Assembly (NCBI GenBank): GCA_900320765.1
Contig: ONTN01000080.1
Coordinates: 1 to 6,535, forward strand
Length of the DNA: 6,535 nt
Direction: 5' to 3'
Source: an uncultured Eubacteriales bacterium
GTDB taxonomy: Bacteria > Bacillota > Clostridia > Oscillospirales > Oscillospiraceae
This document shows positions 1-5,142 of the stretch, one piece after another (position 1 is the first letter of the stretch; each line of letters opens with the position of its first letter). The translations under genes and the position numbers were made by a program. The notes below the pieces were generated by a model. It did not search any database and was not told the origin of the DNA. It saw only the letters and a list, made by a program, of their open reading frames with translations.

Positions 1-18
1 AAGCCTTCGACATAATGG

Positions 19-33
19 GCGCCGCTTCGGCGC
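19..33. repeat. Small GC-rich inverted repeat after the rpmA terminator
   Basis: A 6-bp perfect stem (GCGCCG at 19-24 and CGGCGC at 28-33) with a 3-base loop lies just beyond the U-tract of the rpmA terminator. In the direction of transcription it is not followed by a T-run, so it is not itself a typical terminator. It may be a backup hairpin that protects a 3' end, or part of the next transcription unit to the left. Nothing else can be said about bases 1-33. Confidence 0.4.
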
Positions 34-65
34 AAAAAAATGCCTCCGGCAAAAACCGGAGGCAT
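34..65 (-). terminator. Rho-independent terminator of rplU-rpmA
   Basis: A perfect 10-bp stem (56-65 pairs with 40-49; 5' arm ATGCCTCCGG on the minus strand) with a 6-base U-rich loop is followed by a run of seven U on the minus strand (40-34; the first overlaps the last stem base). It starts 13 bases after the rpmA stop codon. It indicates that transcription ends here rather than continuing into obgE, which follows rpmA in many Firmicutes. Confidence 0.93.
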
Positions 66-78
66 AAAATCGGATAAT

Positions 79-342
79 TTACTGAGCGATCTCCTCGTAA
101 ACGGAGACCTTCTTGCGATCCTTTCCGAGATGCTCGAAGCGGACGGTACCGTCAGCAAGAGCGAAAAGGGTATCGTCCTTGCCCTTGCCTACGTTGGTAC
201 CCGGATGGATCTTGGTACCGCGCTGGCGGACGAGGATGTTTCCGGCAAGAACGAACTGACCGTCAGCCCTCTTAACGCCAAGGCGTTTGGACTCGGAATC
301 GCGGCCGTTCTTGGTGGAGCCCATTCCCTTTTTATGTGCCAT
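79..342 (-). CDS. rpmA: 50S ribosomal protein L27, without N-terminal extension
   Basis: 87-residue L27, a component of the large ribosomal subunit whose N-terminal tail reaches towards the peptidyl transferase centre. It begins MAHKKGMGSTKNGRDS and carries the conserved RLGVKRADGQFVLAGNILVRQRG core, shown here by the segments RLGVK (21-25) and VRQRGTKIHPG. The ATG at 342-340 is preceded by GGAGGTG 7 bases upstream. Reading upstream in frame, a TGA is met after ten codons, none of which is a usable start, so the start is certain. Most Firmicutes L27 proteins carry about nine extra residues ending in a Phe-Phe-type site cut by the protease Prp; this one already starts at the mature end. It is the second gene of the rplU-rpmA operon, 45 bases after rplU, and is followed by a strong terminator. 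Identification is secure. Confidence 0.98.
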   Translation of the reverse strand: MAHKKGMGSTKNGRDSESKRLGVKRADGQFVLAGNILVRQRGTKIHPGTNVGKGKDDTLFALADGTVRFEHLGKDRKKVSVYEEIAQ

Positions 343-365
343 GTTTTTACACCTCCATACGTTCG

Positions 366-382
366 TGTAATTTCAGATTACA
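366..382. repeat. Short hairpin in the rplU-rpmA spacer
   Basis: A perfect 6-bp inverted repeat (TGTAAT 366-371, ATTACA 377-382, loop of 5) fills much of the 45-base spacer between rplU and rpmA, just upstream of the rpmA ribosome binding site. It is AT-rich and weak, and has no following T-run. It could tune the L21:L27 ratio or be an RNA processing site, but it could also be chance. Confidence 0.35.
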
Positions 383-387
383 ATGCC

Positions 388-702
388 TCAGGCATTGACG
401 GAGTCGATAGTGAGCTTGGTGTAGGGCTGCCTGTGGCCCTGCTTGCGGCGATAGTTCTTCTTCGGATGCATCTTGTAAACGATGATCTTCTTGGACTTGC
501 CGGTCTTGACTACGGTGGCGGTAACGGTAGCGCCCTCGACTACGGGCTTGCCGATAACGGCGGAGCCGTCGTCAGCGACTACTGCGAGGACCTTGTCAAA
601 GGTCACCTTCGCGCCGTCCTCCTCGCCGAGCTTCTCAACAAAGAGAGTGTCGCCGGGCTGAACGCGGTACTGCTTGCCGCAGGCCTCGATGATTGCTGTC
701 AT
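388..702 (-). CDS. rplU: 50S ribosomal protein L21
   Basis: 104-residue L21, a 23S rRNA-binding protein of the large subunit. The start MTAIIEACGKQYRV matches the usual M-YAIIETGGKQYRV opening, and the C-terminal RNA-binding segment is present (KMHPKKNYRRKQGHRQPYT, about residues 77-95). I chose ATG 702-700 rather than the GTG at 714. The GTG lies inside the Shine-Dalgarno sequence AGAGGTG (718-712), which is well spaced (9 bases) for the ATG, and 104 residues is the normal family length. It is the first gene of the rplU-rpmA operon, behind a sigma-A promoter (815-787) and a structured leader probably used for autoregulation. The product is certain; only the start choice carries slight doubt. 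No prp gene follows. Confidence 0.97.
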   Translation of the reverse strand: MTAIIEACGKQYRVQPGDTLFVEKLGEEDGAKVTFDKVLAVVADDGSAVIGKPVVEGATVTATVVKTGKSKKIIVYKMHPKKNYRRKQGHRQPYTKLTIDSVNA

Positions 703-711
703 TTCTTTTTT

Positions 712-718
712 CACCTCT
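712..718 (-). promoter_or_regulatory. rplU ribosome binding site
   Basis: AGAGGTG on the minus strand, 9 bases before the ATG at 702. It overlaps an in-frame GTG at 714-712 that would otherwise give a 108-residue protein, so the overlap decides the start in favour of the ATG. Confidence 0.85.
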
Positions 719-721
719 TAA

Positions 722-780
722 TCTTAGTAGAGACTCGCTCTTGCAGGTGGTCAAAGACGCTTGGACCCGCTCAATGCGGC
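722..780 (-). ncRNA. Candidate L21 leader (5' UTR of rplU)
   Basis: The roughly 78-base untranslated leader between the predicted transcription start (about 780) and rplU can form structure. There is a hairpin with stem CCGC/GCGG and a 5-base loop at 779-767. Downstream are two mutually exclusive small hairpins: 746-734 (CTGC with GC-g-AG, loop AAGA) and 741-729 (AGAG with CTCT). An L21 leader family is known upstream of rplU in many Firmicutes, and the position, length and hairpin order fit. I could not score it against a covariance model, so membership is inferred. A likely role is feedback control of rplU-rpmA by L21, but the ligand is not visible in the sequence. Confidence 0.5.
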
Positions 781-786
781 CTTGAC

Positions 787-815
787 AGTTTAGCATGGGA
801 TATTTCGAAAGTCAA
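787..815 (-). promoter_or_regulatory. Sigma-A promoter of rplU-rpmA
   Basis: On the minus strand, TTGACT (815-810) is separated by exactly 17 bases from TAAACT (792-787). A TG one base upstream of the -10 gives an extended -10. The -35 matches consensus at 5 of 6 positions and the -10 at 4 of 6. Transcription would start near 780. It lies 21 bases beyond the U-tract of the preceding gene's terminator, so the ribosomal operon has its own promoter. Confidence 0.85.
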
Positions 816-836
816 GCTTTTTTCTCAGCTTTCCGC

Positions 837-863
837 AAAAAACCTCCCCGAAAAACGGGGAGG
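837..863 (-). terminator. Rho-independent terminator of the beta-helix protein gene
   Basis: An 8-bp perfect stem (863-856 with 850-843; CCTCCCCG and its complement) with a loop of five U is followed by six U on the minus strand (842-837). It begins 7 bases after the stop codon of the 552-residue gene and cleanly separates it from rplU. Confidence 0.93.
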
Positions 864-870
864 AGAGTAT

Positions 871-2529
871 TTATCTGTTTCCGCCGCGTCCGCCGCCGGG
901 GCCTCCGCCCATGCCGCCGAAGCCGCCCATTGAGAAGCCGGAATAGGTTCCGGCCTCGGCGGTAGCCGCCGCCGTGCCGTTAACGTAGAGCGTGTAGGTC
1001 GCGCCCTCGGTAAGCTCAGAGGAGGCGTAGATCACGGAGCTTGCCGTCTTGACGGCGCCGGAGGAGATTATCTCGTTTCCGGAGGCGTCCTTTATGACGA
1101 TGGTATCGCCCGCGGAGAGGCTTGCCGTAAAGCTGAGGACTGTCCCGTCGGGAGCCTGAGCCATGCCGCTCATACCGATCGCGAGGACTTCGCCGCCCGT
1201 GAGGGTCGCGGTGCCGTCGTAATCGAAGGCCGCGTTTCCGTTATCGGAGGCTCCGTAAACCACGATGGAGCCGCCGGTTATGGCGATGCTTCCGTTCGAG
1301 TCGATGCCGTCACCGTCGGAATTGATATACCACGTGCCGCCGGTGATAACGATAGCGCTTGAGGAGCTCTGCCCCGCACCGAAGCCGGAGGAGGCGGTGC
1401 CGCCGGAGGCGTTCAGTCCGTCGTCGCCGCCAACTATGGCGCCGTAGCCGGAGTGGAGGCTTATCGTCACGGCCTCAAGACCCTCGTGGCTTTCGGTGAT
1501 ATTAATCGAGGGGCCGGCCTCGCTGCCCTCAACGCCGAAGGTGAGGGCGTTATCCGCGTGGAATGCGTCGTCGGCGCAGGAGATCGTGACGGAGCCCGCC
1601 GTTACGGTGACGTCGGTCGCGTGTACGGCGTCGTCAGCAGAAATGATTGTGACGTCGCCGCCGGTGATAACGATATCGGTGGCTGCCTGTATTCCGTCGC
1701 CGGAGGCGTCTATGCTTATCGTTCCGCCGGTAATGGCAACGATACCGGTCGAGGTCGTGTCGCCGTCGTCCGGGTTTGACTTGATGCCGTCGTTCCCGGA
1801 GCTGATGTTAACCGTTCCGCCCGCGACGGTCACGCTGTTGTCGGAGGCAAGGCCGTTGTTTACGGCGGTGATATTCAGAGTGAGACTGCCGCCGACGGTA
1901 ATATCGGCAGAGGCGGCGCCCTTGATGCCGTTCTTGCAGTTTCCGACGATGTTTAAAGTACCGTCTCCGCAGATGACGGCGGAGGAGCCCGTCTTGACCT
2001 TGATAACGGCGCCCTCAAAGGTGCTGTTCGATGTGCCGGTGTCGTTCGCCTCGTCCTCGTTGTCGGTAAGCGTTACCGTGCCGCTGACGTAGATAACGGT
2101 GGAGGTGGACTTGTTGAGGCTTATCGGGGAGGTCGTGCTGCAGGCAAGGTCGAGATCCTGGAGGATAAGGGTCACGCCCGTGACGCCCTTCTTAACCGTT
2201 ACGCTCCCATCGGAGCATGAGCCGGTCACGGTGTAAATGCCGGAGGCGGAGATGGATACCGCCGTACCCTCGACGGAGACGCCGCCCGAGGAGCCGGAGA
2301 CGGAAGCGCCGGAATCCGAGAACGTTATCAGCGTGCTGCTCTCTGGAAGCGAGGTCGTAACGGCGGCTGTCGATACGGCGACGACGCCCGATTCGGCGTC
2401 CTCGGTGTAGGCTGCGGTATCCTCAGTAGAGATTCCGAGAGCCGAGGGCAGATAATAGAGCCCGACCGCGAACGCTATAACGAGTGCGGCGGCGATAATA
2501 GTAATGATAGTTTTGACTGAGTTTTTCAT
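871..2529 (-). CDS. Exported carbohydrate-binding beta-helix protein (Cthe_2159 family)
   Basis: 552 residues. A basic start and hydrophobic segment (about 8-31) form a signal peptide or signal anchor; there is no lipobox cysteine. A Ser/Thr/Ala-rich linker (about 35-65) leads into the body. From about 190 to 460 the protein is built of roughly 20-residue rungs of the form (V/I)TGG-x-(V/I)xI-x(S/A)-x-D(D/G)(G/A)I-x-A, for example ITGGTISIDASGDGI (267-280). These are typical of a right-handed parallel beta-helix with acidic, probably calcium-binding turns. The C-terminal 20 residues are Gly-rich (GGFGGMGGGPGGGRGG). Rungs, Asp-rich turns and tail match the Cthe_2159-type carbohydrate-binding domain (formerly DUF4353), whose founding member binds cellulose and pectin-like polysaccharides. 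Binding at the cell surface is therefore inferred; catalysis is not shown. ATG 2529 is preferred because the upstream in-frame GTG at 2538 lies within the Shine-Dalgarno AGAGGTGAT. It is a monocistronic unit with its own promoter and terminator. Confidence 0.85.
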   Translation of the reverse strand: MKNSVKTIITIIAAALVIAFAVGLYYLPSALGISTEDTAAYTEDAESGVVAVSTAAVTTSLPESSTLITFSDSGASVSGSSGGVSVEGTAVSISASGIYTVTGSCSDGSVTVKKGVTGVTLILQDLDLACSTTSPISLNKSTSTVIYVSGTVTLTDNEDEANDTGTSNSTFEGAVIKVKTGSSAVICGDGTLNIVGNCKNGIKGAASADITVGGSLTLNITAVNNGLASDNSVTVAGGTVNISSGNDGIKSNPDDGDTTSTGIVAITGGTISIDASGDGIQAATDIVITGGDVTIISADDAVHATDVTVTAGSVTISCADDAFHADNALTFGVEGSEAGPSINITESHEGLEAVTISLHSGYGAIVGGDDGLNASGGTASSGFGAGQSSSSAIVITGGTWYINSDGDGIDSNGSIAITGGSIVVYGASDNGNAAFDYDGTATLTGGEVLAIGMSGMAQAPDGTVLSFTASLSAGDTIVIKDASGNEIISSGAVKTASSVIYASSELTEGATYTLYVNGTAAATAEAGTYSGFSMGGFGGMGGGPGGGRGGNR

Positions 2530-2533
2530 GTGG

Positions 2534-2542
2534 ATCACCTCT
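2534..2542 (-). promoter_or_regulatory. Ribosome binding site of the beta-helix protein gene
   Basis: AGAGGTGAT on the minus strand ends 4 bases before ATG 2529 (6 bases from GGTG) and is complementary to the 16S rRNA 3' end. The alternative GTG start at 2538 lies inside it, which argues for the ATG. Confidence 0.85.
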
Positions 2543-2552
2543 TTCTGCCCAC

Positions 2553-2558
2553 AATATA
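2553..2558 (-). promoter_or_regulatory. Possible second -10 (TATATT) for the beta-helix protein gene
   Basis: TATATT on the minus strand lies 10 bases downstream of the second TTTAAG unit of the tandem repeat and has no recognisable -35. This is the usual layout for a promoter that needs an activator bound at tandem repeats. The start would be near 2546, leaving a very short leader that still includes the ribosome binding site. It is an alternative to the 2596-2624 promoter. Confidence 0.4.
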
Positions 2559-2566
2559 AGGCGGAA

Positions 2567-2585
2567 AGCTTAAATTGAGCTTAAA
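2567..2585 (-). promoter_or_regulatory. Tandem 8-bp direct repeat, candidate response-regulator site
   Basis: Two identical copies of TTTAAGCT (minus strand; 2585-2578 and 2574-2567) are separated by 3 bases, giving an 11-bp period, so both lie on the same face of the helix. OmpR/PhoB-family response regulators typically bind two 6-base half sites with this spacing. It sits between the two candidate -10 elements. It could therefore activate the TATATT promoter at 2558-2553 or block the promoter at 2624-2596. The regulator itself is not in the window. Confidence 0.55.
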
Positions 2586-2603
2586 GATAAAAAATATTTT
2601 ATC
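2586..2603. repeat. AT-rich inverted repeat overlapping the -10
   Basis: GATAAAA (2586-2592) and TTTTATC (2597-2603) form a 7-bp inverted repeat with a 4-base centre that covers the -10 element at 2601-2596. It could be a dimeric repressor site, but promoter DNA this AT-rich makes chance symmetry quite likely. Confidence 0.3.
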
Positions 2604-2624
2604 ACAAGATTTTGCCGTGCGCAA
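2596..2624 (-). promoter_or_regulatory. Sigma-A promoter of the beta-helix protein gene
   Basis: On the minus strand, TTGCGC (2624-2619), a 17-base spacer and TAAAAT (2601-2596), with TG one base before the -10 (TGATAAAAT, extended -10). The -10 matches consensus at 5 of 6 positions; the -35 is weaker. It lies directly after the U-tract of the preceding terminator and would give a 5' leader of about 60 bases containing the tandem repeat. Confidence 0.6.
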
Positions 2625-2626
2625 CA

Positions 2627-2658
2627 GAAAAGCCCTCCCAAAAACGGGAGGGCTTTTC
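2627..2658. terminator. Terminator after the nup-like operon
   Basis: A 13-bp perfect stem (2627-2639 with 2646-2658; core GCCCTCCC/GGGAGGGC) with a 6-base loop. On the minus strand it closes with UUUU (2631-2628), so it should end transcripts from the transporter operon about 165 bases after the nupQ-like stop. The same symmetry gives a UUUU on the plus strand, so it may be bidirectional, although no plus-strand gene is present. Confidence 0.85.
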
Positions 2659-2660
2659 GC

Positions 2661-2811
2661 CTTCCCCTTGAGGGGAAGGTGGATCGGCGAAGCCGAGACG
2701 GATGAGGTGTAGGCGCGAATACGCCGTATGAAACGTTTAGATCAGCTCCACCGCCGTTTTACGGCGGCCACCTCATCAGTCACTTCGTGACAGCTTCCCC
2801 TCAAGGGGAAG
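2661..2811. repeat. Two-armed palindromic intergenic repeat (MITE/REP-like)
   Basis: A 151-bp element between the nupQ-like stop and its terminator. The ends 2661-2678 and 2794-2811 are perfect 18-bp inverted copies, each itself a near-palindrome (CTTCCCC/GGGGAAG). Inside them come a small hairpin (2685-2697 left, TCGGC stem; 2779-2791 right, GTCAC stem; both with a 3-base loop, read as TTC from the inside of the element outwards) and then an inverted 9-mer (GATGAGGTG 2701-2709; CACCTCATC 2769-2777). The centre holds a further hairpin (2751-2757 with 2761-2767). I recall modules of the form CACCTCATC-hairpin-TTCCCCTCAAGGGGAA as abundant in gut Clostridia genomes, but could not search. There is no open reading frame of note and no clear target-site duplication. 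In the transporter mRNA it would form a long structured 3' UTR. Confidence 0.82.
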
Positions 2812-2821
2812 CCAATTAAAC

Positions 2822-3847
2822 TTATCTCTTGCTCTTGTCGTACGGTATGCCCTCGGCCTTCGGAGCTCTCGAGCTCTTGGAGGTAAAGGCGAGAACGAGG
2901 AGGGTGATGATATACGGCAGCATTCTGTAGAAATGCGGGCTTATACCGAGCGTTGACAGGGCGAAGACTCCGTCGCCGTTTATATCGATGCTGGTGTAGG
3001 CCGCCGCGATGCACTTGAAGAGGCCGAAGAGAATGGAGGCGAACGCGATGTTGAGAGGCTTCCAGTTGCCGAAGATCATAACCGCGAGGGCGAGGAAGCC
3101 GAAGCCGGCGACGTCGCCGTTTGCCGTGCAGTTCGCGGTGGTGAGCGAGTAGACAAAGCCGCCCATACCGGCGAGAGCTCCGGAAATCGTGGTGCCCACA
3201 TAACGCATCTTCGATACGTTGATTCCGAGCGAGTCGGCGGCGTGGGGATTCTCACCGCAGGCGCGCAGGCGGAGGCCGAATCTCGTCTTATAAAGGACGA
3301 TGGAGAGAATAACGAAGAGGAAAATGCATATATAGGTCGCAAGATAGATCTGGACGAGGAAGGTATTGCCGAAGAAGCCGAGATCGGTGCCTCTCTCGAT
3401 GCCGAGGGTGCTGCGCTTTATCATAAACCAGCTCGCCGCGTCGACGGAGAAGAGAGTGTTCTGATTCGCGATCACTCGGACGAAGAAGAGGACGAGGGCG
3501 GGAGCCATCAGGTTGAGGGCGGTGCCGCCGATGGTCTGGTCGGCGCGGAGATTTATAGAGGCGAAGGAGAGGAGCAGGGAGAAGACCGCGCCCATAACGG
3601 CGGCTGCGAGCATCGCGAGGAGCTCGAGCCCCTGAAGGCTGAGCCAGTCGCCCGCGGCCTTCGCCGCGAGGAAGGCGCTCGATTCGGACATAAGTCTCAC
3701 GAAGAGAACTCCGATGAAAGCGCCGAAGATCATAATACCCTCGAGAGCGAGGTTTATTATTCCGCTTCGCTCCGCGAAAACACCGGCGAGAGCGACTATC
3801 ATAAGGGGAATGGCGTAAAGCAGGGTCTGCTGTATAAGGAACGTCAT
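2822..3847 (-). CDS. nupQ: Nucleoside-type ABC transporter permease (NupQ-like)
   Basis: 341-residue inner-membrane permease of the BPD_transp_2 family, one of two unlike permeases in BMP/nucleoside ABC importers. The N-terminus MTFLIQQTLLYAIPLMIVALAGVFAE, here split as a first membrane segment (about 8-25), leads to the family signature ERSGIINLALEG (26-37). Several further hydrophobic segments follow (about 39-52, 75-98, 110-125, 165-186, 215-235, 248-282, 306-322). The cytoplasmic coupling motif is GLRLRACGENPHAA (191-204). The C-terminus is a short basic tail. ATG 3847 overlaps the upstream permease stop in an ATGA, and AGGAGG lies 9 bases before it, so start and coupling are clear. It resembles B. 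subtilis NupQ (YufQ), which imports guanosine and other nucleosides; the exact substrate here is inferred. It is the last gene of the operon, followed by the palindromic repeat and a terminator. Confidence 0.9.
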   Translation of the reverse strand: MTFLIQQTLLYAIPLMIVALAGVFAERSGIINLALEGIMIFGAFIGVLFVRLMSESSAFLAAKAAGDWLSLQGLELLAMLAAAVMGAVFSLLLSFASINLRADQTIGGTALNLMAPALVLFFVRVIANQNTLFSVDAASWFMIKRSTLGIERGTDLGFFGNTFLVQIYLATYICIFLFVILSIVLYKTRFGLRLRACGENPHAADSLGINVSKMRYVGTTISGALAGMGGFVYSLTTANCTANGDVAGFGFLALAVMIFGNWKPLNIAFASILFGLFKCIAAAYTSIDINGDGVFALSTLGISPHFYRMLPYIITLLVLAFTSKSSRAPKAEGIPYDKSKR

Positions 3848-5142
3848 TTCTCATCGCCTCCTTTCTCTTCTTCAACAACCGTTTCCGTCGCTTTTTCCTC
3901 CGGCGGCTCGGGCTCAGGCTCAGGCTCGGGCTTGGGCTCGGCGGCGCGGCGCTTTTTGCGCGAGGTGAGGAACATACGGATAACGAGGGAGAAGGCGCTC
4001 AGATAGACTATGACGGATATGATAACGTCGGTAATGTACTCGTTATACGCGGTGAGGTTCGTGAGCTGGAGACCGACGATCCTGAGCATCGCCATAAAGA
4101 TCCCGGCGAATACGACGCCGATCGGGTTATTGAGGGCGAGGAGGGCGACCGGGATGCCGTTGAAGCCCTCGGCGGGCAGGGACTGATAGGTCGTCCAGAA
4201 AAACTCGGTGTTGCCGGAGAGATAGTAGAGGGCGGCGCCGGAGGCGGCGAGAGCGCCCGCTATCGCCATTGAGAGGACGATGTTGCGCTTGTCACGGATG
4301 CCTGCGTACCTCGCGGCGTGGCGGTTCGCGCCGCAGGCCTTCAGCTCGTAGCCGAGGGTGGTCTTGTTCATCAGGATATACATTCCGATGGCGGCGATAA
4401 TCGCGATTATGATGCCCGCGTTTATCTGCGAGCCGGGGAAGAGCTTGTCGAGGCCGAGCTTCGGGGTAGCTATTCCGCGGCCGGCAACGTACTGCCCGTC
4501 GACGAGACCGAAGGTCGTCTTGTAGATATAGCCGGACTTCGTACTCTCGACCACGTTTTTGAGATTTGAGGAGTCAAAAAGCCAGGTCACCACGTTCGCC
4601 GCTATCCAGTTCGTCATAATGCAGGCGAGGACCTCGTTTATATTGAGGAAGGCCTTTACAAGGCCGGGGATCGCGCCCCAGATAGCGCCCGCGGCACAGC
4701 CGGCGAGGAAGGCGAGGATCCAAACGAGCCAGCCGGGCAGGGCGCCCGCCGGAATGGAGAGGGCGACAAAGAGGGTCGCCGCGGTGCCCATAAGGTACTG
4801 ACCGGGAGCTCCGATATTGAAAAGCCCTGTCTTGAACGCCACCGCTACGGAGAGACCCGTCATAATGATCGGGGTGGCGCGGAAGAGCATATTTCCTATG
4901 CTCGCGGGGTTGAAGCCCCAGGTGAGGTTGCCTGCCGCGTCGCGCCCGGTGGAGAGGATGCCCGCGAATATTAGCTCAAAGCCCTCGAGGGCTCCGCTTG
5001 TAGATATGTTGTCGCTCGTGAGACCGACGACGAGAACGACGATGCCGCCGACCAAAAGACCGACGACTATGGAGATGAGCGAGCTTAAAAGCTTCGCCGT
5101 GCCGTCCCTTCTGAGAAGGCTGGGCTGATCATTCTTTTTCAT
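3844..5142 (-). CDS. nupP: Nucleoside-type ABC transporter permease with acidic tail (NupP-like)
   Basis: 432-residue BPD_transp_2 permease, partner of the NupQ-like protein. There is a short cytoplasmic start and a first membrane helix (about 18-41). The core includes FKTGLFNIGAPGQYLMG (103-119) and further helices (about 120-158, 165-188, 241-257, 287-308, 328-355, 370-392). The coupling motif is GYELKACGANRHAARYAG (264-281). Residues 190-240 form an extracytoplasmic loop. The C-terminus (395-432) is unusual: a basic SRKKRR stop-transfer patch, then repeated Pro-Glu/Lys dipeptides (403-413) and a strongly acidic end. This makes it longer than the roughly 350 residues I expect for Bacillus NupP. 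The Pro-Glu run comes from six tandem hexanucleotides at 3905-3940. ATG 5142 has AGGAGG 9 bases upstream and overlaps the ATPase stop (ATGA); its own stop overlaps the next gene the same way. The nucleoside substrate is inferred from family and gene order. Confidence 0.9.
   Translation of the reverse strand: MKKNDQPSLLRRDGTAKLLSSLISIVVGLLVGGIVVLVVGLTSDNISTSGALEGFELIFAGILSTGRDAAGNLTWGFNPASIGNMLFRATPIIMTGLSVAVAFKTGLFNIGAPGQYLMGTAATLFVALSIPAGALPGWLVWILAFLAGCAAGAIWGAIPGLVKAFLNINEVLACIMTNWIAANVVTWLFDSSNLKNVVESTKSGYIYKTTFGLVDGQYVAGRGIATPKLGLDKLFPGSQINAGIIIAIIAAIGMYILMNKTTLGYELKACGANRHAARYAGIRDKRNIVLSMAIAGALAASGAALYYLSGNTEFFWTTYQSLPAEGFNGIPVALLALNNPIGVVFAGIFMAMLRIVGLQLTNLTAYNEYITDVIISVIVYLSAFSLVIRMFLTSRKKRRAAEPKPEPEPEPEPPEEKATETVVEEEKGGDEK
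3905..3940. repeat. Hexanucleotide microsatellite in the nupP-like gene
   Basis: Six consecutive hexamers of the form GGCTCG/GGCTCA/GGCTTG on the plus strand encode the Glu-Pro/Lys-Pro dipeptides of the permease tail. Because the unit is two codons, gain or loss of copies keeps the reading frame and only changes tail length. Confidence 0.85.

Noticed and set aside
40..933. 297-residue plus-strand open frame across rpmA, rplU and their terminators
   Set aside because: It runs antisense through two certain ribosomal protein genes, has no ribosome binding site, begins inside a terminator stem and resembles no family. It is a shadow of the GC-rich coding strand.
1496..2092. 198-residue plus-strand open frame inside the beta-helix gene
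   Set aside because: It is an antisense product of the repetitive Gly/Thr/Val codons, with no ribosome binding site or recognisable domain.
2661..2811. Palindromic repeat region as a CRISPR array or attachment site
   Set aside because: There are only two arms in inverted orientation, with no regular spacers, no cas genes and no integrase or tRNA target.
2742..3014. 90-residue minus-strand frame running from nupQ into the palindromic repeat
   Set aside because: It overlaps the nupQ-like gene out of frame and is Arg/His-rich nonsense; the part in the repeat is not conserved coding sequence.
3242..4006. 254-residue plus-strand Glu/Gly-rich open frame opposite the nupQ-like and nupP-like genes
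   Set aside because: It is antisense to two clear permeases. Its composition is what results from reading hydrophobic membrane codons on the other strand, and there is no supporting start signal.
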